Shown here: one piece after another, positions 30,889 to 39,935 of the stretch
Layout: each line of letters starts with the position of its first letter
Position numbering within the stretch: position 1 is the first letter of the stretch
Source of the DNA: Diphasiastrum complanatum
Taxonomy: Eukaryota > Streptophyta > Lycopodiopsida > Lycopodiales > Lycopodiaceae
DNA length: 39,935 nucleotides
NCBI GenBank assembly: GCA_029204225.1
Contig: MU835334.1
Span: forward strand, 1-39,935
Reading direction: 5' to 3'
The notes under the pieces: generated by a model
The model's input: the letters and a program-made list of their open reading frames with translations, nothing else
The model's database searches: none
Told to the model about the DNA's origin: nothing
Program-made: the position numbers and the translations under genes

Positions 30889-31890
30889 TAGGCGATCAAA
30901 TTGATTCGACAGATGTTCTATGGCACAAAAGATTATGCCACATAAACCCAATGGCATTGAATCAAGCAAGCCAGGATGGAGTTGTCACAAGTTTGAGCAT
31001 CTCGAATGCAAAAAATTCGATAATCTGTGATGCATGCATGGAAGGTAAGATGTCACGTACTCCTTTCACTAGAGACTCCTATAGAACGACAAAAATTCTG
31101 GAATTCGTACATTCGGACATCTACGCACCTTTCGATGTGATCTCAGTAGGAGGTTCGAAGTACTACATCACCTTCATTGACGACTGCAGTAAGTTCGCCA
31201 GAGTCTACTTCATTCACAACAAGTCAAAAGCACTTGACAGGTTCACAAAATACGTGAACTAGGTAGAAAGATGCATAGGAAACAAAGTGTAGCAGATCAG
31301 AACAGATCGTGGTGGAGAGTACACCTCGAATCACTTCATTGATTTCTATAGTGAAAGTGCATCCTAGACACCACAACACAATGGTGTCGCTGAGAGAAAG
31401 AACAGGACTCTCATGGAAGCCGCAAGGTGCATGATGGCCCATTCAAAGGCACCGAGAGTACTATGGGCTCAAGCAGTAGCCAGATCTACCTACATCCAGA
31501 ATAGGATAGGCAAATCAGGTGTTACTCACACGACACCACACGAACTATGGTGGGGCAGAAAACCCAATCTGATTCATATTCAGATCTTTGGCTGTGCAAC
31601 ATATGCACTTGTTCCTGACAAGCTTCGAAAGAAGCTTGATGAGAAAGCAGAACATGGATACCTTGTAGGATATGACAATCATTCATCATACTATAGGATC
31701 TGTATGCCAAAGAAAAACCAAGTAAAGACAGTCAAAGACGTCAAGTTCGATGAGACCAGAACAATGGCCAATAATGATTCAGCCAGCTATGAAGTCCTAG
31801 GAAGGCAATACTATGAGCTGCCAACCACGCCAGAGGGAGCAGAAGACGAACACTTAGACAAAGATGTTCGAGTCGCACCTCAGCGATGAA
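30889..31890 (+). pseudogene. Copia integrase (copy E), joined to primer site
   Basis: Same arrangement as in D: LWHKRLCHINPMALNQASQ, CDACMEGKMSR, VHSDIYAPF, then the segment YYITFIDDCSKFARVYFIHN absent from D. A TAG replaces tryptophan at 31260 (D reads VNWVERC there), and a further stop follows near 31291. RTDRGGEYTS and HNGVAERKNRTLMEAARCMM keep the second aspartate and the glutamate. The following PHELWWGRKPNLIHIQIFGC to KFDETRTMANN is open (31413-31889). Gag and protease are absent. Confidence 0.9.
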
Positions 31891-32084
31891 TTAGAAGAGG
31901 AAAGTACCACAAGCATGCCAGTTGCTAGAAGCCTTGTAAACCAAGATTGGTCCGGACCTAGCAGAACAGATAAAGGCAGAGGCATTGCAGTACCAGAAAG
32001 GAGATCAACAAGAATTCAAAGGGCACCAACCTGATTCGTGCCAGGGACCTGAGCTTCAATGCACAAAAAGTTTTGTGGATTCAG

Positions 32085-32671
32085 TAGCAAACCACAAACA
32101 TTTGAGAAAGCAATTGAGAGTCCAGAGAAGGACAATTGGATCCAAGCCATGAACGAAGAGATAGAATTCATGGAGAAGTATGAGGTATGGACACTAGAGC
32201 CACTACCAGATAAGCGAAAGACTAAACAATGCTAATGGGTATACAAGCTGAAGTCTGGACCGAAAGGAGATGTTTCAAGATATAATGCCAGACTTGTAGC
32301 GAAGGGTTTTTCTCATACGTATGGCATTGACTACACTGAGACCTTCTCTCCCATCGTGAAACATTCATTCCTACGCCTACTGTTTGCATATGCTGCAGCT
32401 TATGATCTCAGGATTCACATTGTGGAGGAAAAGAAAGTGTTCCTACATGGCCAATTAGACGAAGAAGTCTATATGAATCAGCCTCAGGTTATGTCTGCGA
32501 GTCACTTCCCAGCTATGCATGCCGAATGCACAGAAGTATCTATGGTCTGAATCAATCAGCACGACAATCGTACAAGAAGAAAGATCACGCCCTAAGATCT
32601 TTGGGATTCGAGCCTCTAATGGTTGACTCAAATGTCTATGTGAAGATCACAGATGGAGAGATCATCCTTCA
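32085..32671 (+). pseudogene. Copia RT, first part (copy E)
   Basis: Counterpart of 27130-27712, with DYTETFSPIVKHSFLRLLFA and EEKKVFLHGQLDEEVYMNQP. One base is lost in the following PPGY motif (it reads QPQVMSAS), which shifts the frame. The MITE follows at 32672. Confidence 0.87.
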
Positions 32672-33044
32672 TTAGAGGAGTTCTAAATCCAAAAATGACC
32701 CTTTGTAAAGATTCTTTTTATATTTTTTCTCAATTTTTTCTTACACATGGACCAATCAAAACACTCAAATTTGAAATCTACGTAACTTAACCTTTTGAGT
32801 CCACATTTTGATTCCACACTAAAAATGGCATAGCTTTTTAGTGGTAAGTCCAAATTTAGCGGAGTTTGGTGCATTGGAAAGCGCTTTACAAGGGCTTTCC
32901 AATGATATGTTAGATGACATATTCTAAGCTACGATTAAAAAGTTAAGGCAAGTCAAAGGTATTAGTGTTATAATACTTTAATAATATAAACTACATCTTG
33001 CACAAATTCTTAAAGGGTCTTTTTGGAGCTCAAAACTCCTCTAA
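32672..33044 (+). mobile_element. MITE inserted in RT (copy E)
   Basis: Same 373-bp length, same terminal repeats (TTAGAGGAGTT ... AACTCCTCTAA) and same insertion point in RT as the MITE of copy D. The insertion must therefore be older than the duplication of the 4.9-kb unit. Confidence 0.88.
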
Positions 33045-33148
33045 TGGTTTCTATATATGTGGACGACACCCTAATACTGTGTAGGAGCAAAGAGCTAATT
33101 GCCGAGGTGAAGTATGACATTTCGAAATTATGGACCTAGGAGAAGCCC
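33045..33148 (+). pseudogene. Copia RT palm stub (copy E)
   Basis: Carries VDDTLILC (YVDD region, near 33056) and EIMDLGEA, where homology to copy D ends abruptly. D has nine bases here (TTTTGAAAC-like) that E lacks. Confidence 0.82.
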
Positions 33149-33706
33149 TACCCTTTTGTTCATTTGTGCATTATTACGGACTATATTACATCTTGATTCT
33201 TGCTGCTACGTTGACACGCTTCCGATCCACAACTGTCCGTTGTAAGTTTCCGCTGCTAGTGTCTTGATCCAGATTTTGATTCTGGACCTCTATCTTTGGA
33301 ACCGATCGTTCGATTCCCATCAAGATACTATGTTCTACACTTGTGTTAGAACTCGTTTATGCTACACCACCGATTTCCAACATTCTCTGTACTTTTAATA
33401 CCCAGTACCCCATACCAAAGCTCAGCCTGCGACTCAGAGGCACAATATCTCAAATAACCATTTTATTTACATGTCTTTTACAAGTGTCACCATAGGCCGA
33501 TGACTTAGCCATTTCATTTTTCTTACAAAAGTACATTTGTGAGTAAAACAATAAAGAACCGAGACAAGGAGTAAAATCTATAATAGATACTATGATAAAT
33601 TGCAAGACCTAGCTATGGAATATCTTAACTACAATACTAGACCAAAAAACATCAAATACAAGGAGAATAGCATAAGCACCTCACAACAAAAGTTAGAAGA
33701 ATAAAT

Positions 33707-33708
<2 letters not shown>
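33149..33708. other. Unassigned DNA right of the duplication
   Basis: No frame with recognisable motifs. It marks the right breakpoint of copy E. Confidence 0.55.

Positions 33709-33758
<50 letters not shown>
33709..33758 (+). repeat. (AG)25 microsatellite
   Basis: Fifty bases of uninterrupted AG dinucleotides. The minus-strand Ser-Leu repeat frame over it is an artefact of this tract. Confidence 0.98.
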
Positions 33759-33761
<3 letters not shown>

Positions 33762-34415
33762 ATGGGTCCTTCAAGTCCCGTTAGAGGCAAGCACCCATGT
33801 ACATGCATAGAATGTATAGATGTCAATCATATGAGTGAGCTACTTGGCCAAGTGGGCCACTTGCAATAAGTTAAGTTAAAAATAGGAGGTCCCATATATT
33901 TACTTAATAACATGCCCCATGAGTAATATACAACTTATAAGAACATTAGTGCTTAGCCAAAGGGGTAAAATAGGTAATACTCTTCAATAAGATTTTTCCA
34001 TGTTAGCTCTCTGAGGTATAGTATAAGTCACGGGCTTTCCATATGGTTGTAGTAGATCTAGAGCATAAAGTTAGCACCACTACTGAAGTAGAGTTAGTGG
34101 CCACGAAAGTCCACATGGACCAATAACCCTCCAAATGGACCTCAATGTAACGGACACGAACTTCCATAATGTGAACATAGACTCTAGTCGCCCATCGAGC
34201 AAGATTTAAAGTCATGATGTTGGCCTATAAGATTGCCCATATACAAAATGGTTGCCCTGCTCATAATGTGAGCATAAACTCGGACATCATTGAGCAATTC
34301 TTACGTGGCATTCCTTATAGTGCCCTTTTTGAGTTGAGTGTCTCTAAACGATTGTTCATATTGCACAAATACAAATTTTCCTTGTCTTTTAAGTTGTTGG
34401 CACATTTGTGGGCAC
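33759..34415. other. Unassigned stretch, possibly part of decayed gypsy gag
   Basis: Short minus-strand frames only (34003-34215). They follow the gag-like debris on the same strand and might be its continuation, but no motif supports it. Confidence 0.35.
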
Positions 34416-35150
34416 TCATGAGTCGTGTGATATCTTGAGCTTTTGATCCATCACTTCAACTAGCTCAATAGTGAACTTTTGCAATAGTTCACATTGTTGT
34501 ATTTGTAGTTTCTCTAGTGTCCTAGTGAAAGCTTCATCTTGAGTGGATCTAGAGGAAGTTGGGGAAAACTCTTCATCTCTTGATATTTTTTTTATCACTT
34601 TGATCATTCCAAACAACTATATGAATCACACGGTGACCCCTCATTTGCCTCTCGCAGTGCGTTGTCAAAAGCTTCATCAAAGGTTGCATAGTCTATGTTT
34701 CATGTGGTGTCCAATGTGTTGAGGTAGTCCAACTGCGAACCGTGATATAACATCTACATCAGGTAGTTACACTAGTGGGATGACATTGATCCTTTAACTT
34801 CTTAATTTGTACTATGTAGTCTCTTACAAACTTGCCATACTTGATGTGTACTTGACCAAGCTATAGGAAAGAATCTTTCATGAACCTCGTGGTCTTGAAG
34901 CACATAGTAGATGCCTTTCACAACGAATCTCAATCTTGTGTTTCTCATGTGACTCAAGATTGTAATACTAAAAACTGGTTGTCTCAATAAGGCAAAAATT
35001 GAAATAATTCATTTTTGCATGGTCCTCATCTTAGCCACAATCTTTTTAGGCTTCAATATAAATTTGGAAAAACTAATTAAGGTCACCTTATCCATTGAAC
35101 TTTTGAGCAAGTGCATCAACTATTCCGACCATAATCAAAATCGTCATAGA
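34416..35150 (-). pseudogene. Decayed Ty3/gypsy-like gag
   Basis: On the minus strand, joined across several frames and stops, the text follows the retrotransposon gag pattern: LAQKFNG and GDLN near the start, a CKDC/DEDHAKMNYFNFCLI region, then HERFFPIAWSSTHQVWQVCK (34802-34987), KKLKDQCHP, RFAVGLPQHI and EANEGSP. It ends with a helical charged segment (34416-34616) with TQDEAFTRTLEKLQIQQCEL. Each segment is short, so the call depends on their order. At least six lesions are visible. Confidence 0.4.
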
Positions 35151-36450
35151 GAGTAGGAATTGGATTGGATCATCAATCTCCAAAACACCATATCCGTATA
35201 AAATATTCTAATATATTAGTTTTCGACAATCATAAGTGCATTCAAATTGAGTTTTAAAGCAGGATGAATTTTTTAGAATACAAAAATTTTAAAACAAAAA
35301 ATTACCAAAAATGTGATTGTTGTAGATTTGAGGAGAATTCTAACTATCTATTGTGATAATATTGGCAAAGGACCTTGCTTAATGGAGCTCGATACAAACA
35401 ACTTGACAATGTATGCACAAAGTTTCAAGAAACCTATATCGAAGTAATGATCATACAATATGAAAAGCAAATAGCTTATATTTTCTTATAAACTAGCAAG
35501 CTAACATACGAAAGGTTGTGATCGATTTTGATACAAACATAATGTGAAGATCTCACTCTATTCAAAAACAATGGAAGATCAAGTCATAAACTTGACTTGT
35601 CTCTTCAAGGCTAGTGCTGCTTAATCTAACTTTATTAAAGTTTAGAGTAGAAACAACACATTTTAAAATTGCGTGTGCATCTTAAACACCAAATATATAT
35701 CCATCAGGAATCACATTTTACTAAGTCTACATACTGAATTTTTTTAATCGTAGGCTTTTGGGACAAGCGGAAAGTTGAAAAGAAAGGGTCAATGTAAAAT
35801 AGCTTGGAAAGCGAATCTGATCTTTCTTAAGTCATCAATGGACTACCTAAACATAGTATCTTCTTGTATAAGCCAGGTGCTGAGGATTGAGGATAAAATA
35901 CCAATATTACATTTTTACATAGATAATAGACTTGCGAGAAGGAGAAGATGTTATGGACAGATGATGGTCACTTGTCCACACTATTCTTTTGATTAAAAAT
36001 TGAAAGAAAAAAAGTTTCAACTTTCTTAGTTGGAACTTTCAAACTAAAAAAGTTTTCAAGCAAGATTTGCGAAGGATTACTCGACAAGGCGATGATATTT
36101 TGTTTTTATTTTTGAGATAGACTAGTTTTGAGCTCACAGTGACGTAATCATTGAGTTTTCATAGCTACTCCCTCCCTTGATATTCATTAGCTTACATGAC
36201 CCTTTGAGATACAGTGTGGCATTTCTTAACCTATCACACTTGTTAGTCCTAATATTTTCTGGACAATCTTAATAAAGTGACATCTTAGCGACCTACTTTT
36301 ATTCACGAACTAGTTGAACATAGGTGGGTCAAATAAGATCATGCTCTTGAACTACTTTCTATTGAAATTGTGGCTACCTGAATAGCATGTAGACTGGTTC
36401 AATGAGCGATCAAACAATACGATCGACCATAATGGGCACCGCCCCAAACT
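35151..36450. other. AT-rich stretch without recognisable gene
   Basis: Only short frames, none with motifs. A short inverted repeat AAAAAGTTTCAACTTTCTTAG / TTGGAACTTTCAAACT lies near 36010-36050. Confidence 0.5.
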
Positions 36451-36454
36451 CCAC

Positions 36455-36685
36455 TTGTCCTTTAATAAGTAGTGGATTGGTTAGGACTTCCTTTCCTCTC
36501 CATGAGGTCAGAGGTTTGACTCCAATCTGCCACAAAAATGAGGACATACAAGAGGAAATATAAATAGGACACAAAATATTTGCTTCAAATGCATAGTTGC
36601 CCATTCCGGAACGGAGCGCGTTCTGGAACTTGACCAAAACTTCCTTTTTAAAATATGTATTTTTTTAACTAACGAAAAAAAAAAT
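36455..36685 (+). mobile_element. Candidate tRNA-derived SINE
   Basis: A Pol III A-box-like TAGTGGATTGGTTAGGA (36470-36486) and a B-box-like GGTTTGACTCC (36513-36523; consensus GGTTCGANTCC) stand about 27 bases apart, with the characteristic CTCTCCATGAGGTCAGAGG between. This arrangement is common in plant tRNA-derived SINEs. A tail of about ten A lies at 36675-36685. No tRNA cloverleaf or acceptor stem forms, so it is not a tRNA gene. Borders are estimates and no target duplication was identified. Confidence 0.5.
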
Positions 36686-36815
36686 GCACTGGAGATCCAC
36701 AGTGGACTCTGGAGTCATCTATACTGGATAGCCGCAGATGGTTGAGAGATAGATATGTGCAATTGAGACAACCATCCAGTAGATCAGATTTTGACAGGCT
36801 TACTCGTATGGACCG

Positions 36816-37117
36816 GAGGCTGCTGCATTCTGTAATATGCTGGAACAACTAGAGGAAGAGACCAGGAAAACTCACCTTCGGGACTTCTGCGTGGGCTTGA
36901 TCTGCAAGGCACGGAAAAGTTAAGAGAGCACGTGAGACCTGGAATTGATAAGTTTTTTGCAACCTGAATCTCTGAGCGCAGGCTACAGCATCAGCTGGAT
37001 GGTGGCATTAGAGAGCAGACAGATTTTTTAGATACTTTGCTTTCGCTAAAAGCTGAAGATAGCCTATCTGATATTTGCATGGCCTTACTCTCAACGAGTA
37101 ATTTTGTAAGGGGATAG
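36816..37117 (+). pseudogene. Cytochrome P450 exon fragment, pseudogene
   Basis: The plus strand reads EAAAFCNMLEQLEEETRKTH and LRDF, then after a one-base loss at about 36887 RGLDLQGTEKLREHVRPGID, KFFAT, a TGA, ISERRLQHQLDGG, EQTDFLDTLLSLKAEDSLSD and a stop at 37115. LDLQG and DFLDxLLSL are typical of the F-to-I helix region of plant A-type P450s (CYP75/76-like or gymnosperm relatives). Neither the I-helix oxygen-binding motif nor the haem-binding cysteine region is present, so it is only a fragment of about 100 codons. Confidence 0.6.
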
Positions 37118-37946
37118 ATATTGATGAATGACAGGTTCAAAGAAGCTTGATTCTGACTAGATAAACAGATACAACAAGATTTTCAAAGAAAACTCTACAG
37201 ATTGCTCGCATATATAAAGAAGGAACATGCAGCCAGCAGGTGCTTTAAAATCTGTTTTTTTAGTATTCAAAAAAAGAAAACGTTCCGACCAGGTTTCTAA
37301 GTTCAAATGCCAAAGCCCAAGTCATCGAACAAAAAATTGCACCAAAACCTCCTAATAAAACTGTTGCTCTTCAGACTTATGATAGTAAGGAGGAAAATTC
37401 TCAAGGACCAAATTATTTTACAATTTAGTAGTTGAGAGATCATCACAATATTTATCAACGTTATGTATGGGATAGTAAAGGAGGATTCTCAAGGTATCTA
37501 TCAATGTCATGTTATGTCTAGGATAGAAACCAACATAACAAAGGAGAGGTGTCTGCAATTTTCACCTTTTTGGAGACCACAAAATAAACCAACTGAAGCT
37601 TCCAAAGACGTGTGAAAGGAAAACTAGTTTCATTAAGTGGCTTGAAAAACATCTTGATATGGCTGATGCCCTACGAACGTTACCATTCGGTGGTGGAAGT
37701 TCATAAGCTCTGGATGGTTCATATTCAAGAATATAAGTAGATATTCGGCAGTAGAAGTTCCTATAAAAAATCCTAAGGGTAAAGAATTGTTGAAATTTTT
37801 CATGTATAGACCTGTCTAGGGCAGGTATAATAGTCACTAGTCCAATCAAAGACACTTTTGCCTCATACACAATAATAGCATGAACAAAAATACTTGGGCC
37901 ACACCAACAAGATGACGAGGCATGTGCCTCACCACAACCCATCAAT
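37118..37946. other. Spacer with zinc-knuckle scrap and FNR 3' untranslated DNA
   Basis: Between the P450 fragment and the FNR stop. At 37272-37355 a plus-strand frame reads KRKRSDQVSKFKCQSPSHRT, then KNCTKTS, a zinc-knuckle-like Cx4Hx4C lacking a properly spaced first cysteine, possibly gag debris. Nearer 37946 lies the 3' untranslated region of the reductase; I see no clear AATAAA on the minus strand. Confidence 0.35.
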
Positions 37947-39334
37947 TTAGTACACTTCCACATGCCACTGTTTGTTCTTCTTCAGTTTCAAAAGCTTCTG
38001 GTCCCAGCTTTCTCCTCTTTCCTCAGCAACCCTTTTAAGGGTGTCCTGAATTCCAGGCATCATGCCTTTTAATCCACAGAAATAAATGTGCGCGCCACCA
38101 TCAAGTAGCTTGAAAATCTCCTCACTGTACTCTTCTATCTTGTCTTGTACATACATTTTACCCCCTTTTTTATTCAGCTGTTCGCGACTCAGCGCGATGT
38201 CATATCGGAAATTCTTGGGATACTGTTTTTGATAGCTTATGAATTCCTCATTGTAAAGGAGGCTGTCGGTATTAGCCACACCTAGAAAAAGCCAAGCAAG
38301 TCCCTCAAACTTAAAAGTAGGAACATTTTCCATAAACATTCTTCGCAAATATCCTCTGTAAGGAGCAATGCCTGTTCCAGTGGCCACCATAATATGACAA
38401 GCCTTCTGATCATCTTCAGGTAGAAGCATCACTTTACCAGATGGACCTGTTGTGATGAAATCGAAGTAAGTGATATGGGTTACTCTTCTCTTTACTTTTT
38501 ACTGATTTCTCAAAGAATAGCTCCATTCTTGAATCACATGAGATGGGATTTTTTATGTCTTAGAGTTTGTGTATCACAATCAACAGCATGCAATAAGCAC
38601 AAGGTAAACTGATTTTCATATACCTGTGATCAAAACCTTGTCTCCAGGCTTGCTGTCACAAAGGAAATTGCTGCAAATACCCTTCTTTGCAGGATCCTCT
38701 TTCCCTGTTTCTGGATCATAATAAACTGCTCTTCTGACACATAGGCTGGCTGTTTTGCCATCAAAGTCATCCCCATACCTTGTTGATGCAATGGAGTACA
38801 ATCTAACTGTGTTTGGCATACCAGGTTTTTTGGGATTTTCTCCCTGACCATAAAATATGCACACTAAAAGGATCAAAAAATGAAATCTCTTCGAATGTTC
38901 AACTTGTAAAATAAACTAGGCATCAATGTTCTTCTAGTTCGGCACTCAAATCAATTGCAGATAATTCACTGCGTTCAAAATTGGAACAAGATAATTGAAT
39001 AAAGAACTGAGAGGGTTCTTACAGGAGGAATAACACCGTAACTTTGACCCTCCCAATATGGAACGTTTCCACCGTGATCTATCACAATGTGACAAGTTTC
39101 GCCAGGTGCTTTAGGACCCACAATTTTCTGATTCGATTTGATGGTTGCAGTATAAGGTTCTTTCGGCTTAAAGAGGTTAATAGGAGGTTCGGTTGCTTCT
39201 TCAAGCTCAATTGGAATTGTTACAACCTTGGCATATATTTTTGTGAGCCTTAGTTGTGTTGATAGCCTTGATCTGGCAGACAATTCGAGACCCTCACCCA
39301 AAAATTTGTTCCTGCTGAATTGAGGCCATAGCAC
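37947..39334 (-). CDS. RFNR: Ferredoxin-NADP+ reductase, root (non-photosynthetic) type, 5'-partial
   Basis: Plastid FAD enzyme moving electrons between ferredoxin and NADP(H); the root type mainly supplies reduced ferredoxin for nitrogen and sulfur assimilation. Three minus-strand exons: 39334-39023, 38843-38624 and 38446-37947, giving 343 codons after joining. Splice junctions read CAG|GTGC, CCT|GTAAG, CAG|GGAG, ACAG|GTAT and CAG|GTCC. Motifs in order: [31 protein letters not shown]-binding RLYSIAST (about residue 118), [19 protein letters not shown]-binding [20 protein letters not shown], the 2'-phosphate-binding SREQ and KMYVQ segment, [11 protein letters not shown], and the C-terminal WHVEVY whose tyrosine stacks on [20 protein letters not shown] and [11 protein letters not shown] favour the root over the leaf type. 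The start of the transit peptide lies on an unseen upstream exon. No lesion is visible. Confidence 0.95.
38447..38623 (-). other. FNR intron between NADP-domain exons (177 bp)
   Basis: Phase-1 GT-AG intron: donor ACAG|GTATAT and acceptor CAACAG|GT restore the conserved ITGPSGK reading across the junction. Confidence 0.92.
38844..39022 (-). other. FNR intron after the FAD-domain start (179 bp)
   Basis: Phase-0 GT-AG intron: donor CCTCCT|GTAAGA and acceptor GGTCAG|GGAG join VIPP to GENPKK. Confidence 0.92.
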
Positions 39335-39935
39335 CTGAAACCCTTACACCCTGAATTCAGAAGTCATCACTTCAGCTCTCATTTCAACAAAAAAGTAACA
39401 ACATAAATGTAAGACATTACATGCTTTGCCTGGTCCACAGGTCGAGAGAGAGAACATTTTATTTTTTTACATTTGATTATTAAAAAGGGAGTGTCTGTAC
39501 ATCGAGGAAGAAGGAGACCAAATTTAGCTCAGCGACATACATGTAAGATATGGCATGGTCCGCAGGGCATAAGAGAAACAACATTTAATCTTTTACATTT
39601 GATGTAACTGTACATCAAGGCAGGGTGAGGCCAAGTTTTGCTCGCCTTCAGTGCTCATGAAGAACCGGCAAAGTCCACCGACCAACAGATTAAATTCAAA
39701 TTTGAGCGGCAAATTTTGCAAATAGCAGTTAACAGTTTAAAACTGAAAAACAAAAAGCTTTTCATTGTCAAATTTTAATACAAATTGATTCAAGTTGAAG
39801 GTCGGAAAGGGAAAAAATCGGCCACGATGAGATGTGGGAGAAAGACAACCAGTTCTCAAAAGAGAGAGCACAAGCACTGCTTCCCCCTCACAACTAAGTC
39901 CCCCTCACAACTAAGTACAGAGTGTGGCAGGACAG
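39335..39935 (-). other. Upstream intron or 5' region of FNR
   Basis: Begins (in gene sense) before the acceptor TTTCAG|GTGC at 39335. I found no start codon with a transit-peptide-like frame ending at a splice donor, so the first exon is probably beyond the window. Contains the 125-bp direct repeat (39409-39650) and, near its far end, two copies of ACTTAGTTGTGAGGGG (39884-39917). Confidence 0.6.
39409..39650 (-). repeat. Diverged direct repeat of about 125 bp
   Basis: 39409-39533 and 39542-39650 share, in order, TGTAAGA, GGTCC..CAGG, AGAGA.AACATTT, TTTTACATTTGAT, CTGTACATC.AGG, and CCAA.TTT.GCTC. Clearly the same unit with many point changes and small gaps. Confidence 0.8.

Larger units (their letters stand above)
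28405..33148 (+). repeat. Tandem duplication, copy E (about 4.7 kb)
   Basis: Direct repeat of copy D starting CTGAAAGCCAGTGATCTAAGG and ending GGACCTAGGAGAAGCC, after which the sequence is unrelated. It keeps the 57-bp integrase segment and the LTR segment that D has lost, and an intact primer site, so in these places E is closer to the parent. It ends about 200 bp earlier in RT than D does. Confidence 0.93.

Noticed and set aside
33629-33826. Minus-strand frame with a long Ser-Leu repeat
   Set aside because: Produced entirely by translating the (AG)25 microsatellite.
35775-35996. Plus-strand 73-codon frame
   Set aside because: No domain, no homology by eye to neighbours, AT-rich surroundings.
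36470-36523. A tRNA gene
   Set aside because: A- and B-box-like motifs are present but no acceptor stem or anticodon arm can be drawn, so a SINE is the better reading.
37562-37963. Minus-strand 133-codon frame overlapping the FNR stop
   Set aside because: It runs out of frame over the FNR end and its 3' untranslated region; no conserved motif.
39661-39769. Possible first FNR exon (ATG at 39769, 35 codons)
   Set aside because: The translation is hydrophobic and Cys-rich rather than a Ser/Arg-rich transit peptide, and it ends at a stop without a convincing donor.
1-39935. CRISPR arrays, bacterial operons, Shine-Dalgarno sites
   Set aside because: No regularly spaced short repeats; the content is eukaryotic, with introns and plant LTR retrotransposons.

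Overview
This window looks like nuclear DNA of a land plant with a large, retrotransposon-filled genome. The only intact-looking host gene is the 3' part of a plant ferredoxin-NADP+ reductase with canonical GT-AG introns. Everything else recognisable is plant LTR retrotransposon debris, a MITE, a SINE-like element and gene fragments. A gymnosperm is plausible from the density and age of the debris, but the sequence does not prove it.

Layout. 1-4210: debris, comprising a decayed Ty1/copia element (A, plus strand, with one LTR-like block) between two minus-strand pseudogenes of unknown function. 4211-10190: copia element B, nearly complete (LTR, primer site, gag, zinc knuckle, protease, integrase, RT, RNase H, polypurine tract, LTR) but broken by stops, a frameshift and a deletion in its right LTR. 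10191-15396: Ty3/gypsy material. A primer-site-like sequence lies at 10.6 kb. On the minus strand an integrase C-terminus is followed by a second-type RNase H and an unidentified coiled-coil ORF. 15397-about 20590: copia element C, a relative of B, with LTRs, a lost primer site and a protease-integrase deletion. 20.3-23.5 kb: unassigned DNA with a GC-rich repetitive island, a serine-rich minus-strand frame and a stray protease fragment.

23524-33148: a direct tandem duplication of about 4.9 kb (copies D and E). Each copy carries gag-like debris, an inverted protease fragment, a pol tail, one LTR, a primer site joined straight to integrase, and an RT interrupted by the same 373-bp MITE. 33149-37946: decayed DNA with a 50-bp AG microsatellite, gypsy gag-like debris, a tRNA-derived SINE candidate, a cytochrome P450 fragment and a zinc-knuckle scrap. 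37947-39334: three exons of root-type ferredoxin-NADP+ reductase on the minus strand; the exon for the start of the transit peptide is not identified. 39335-39935: upstream intron or 5' region with a diverged 125-bp direct repeat.

No operon or multi-gene pathway is present. The genes do not work together; the window is one housekeeping gene beside nested mobile elements. The structures most worth a second look are the D/E duplication with its shared MITE, the integrase-then-RNase H order in the gypsy fragment with its unknown downstream ORF, the concentration of ACACGTGT palindromes in the B and C elements, and a perfect 15-bp hairpin that interrupts the gag of B. I see no convincing evidence of a wholly new biological system.
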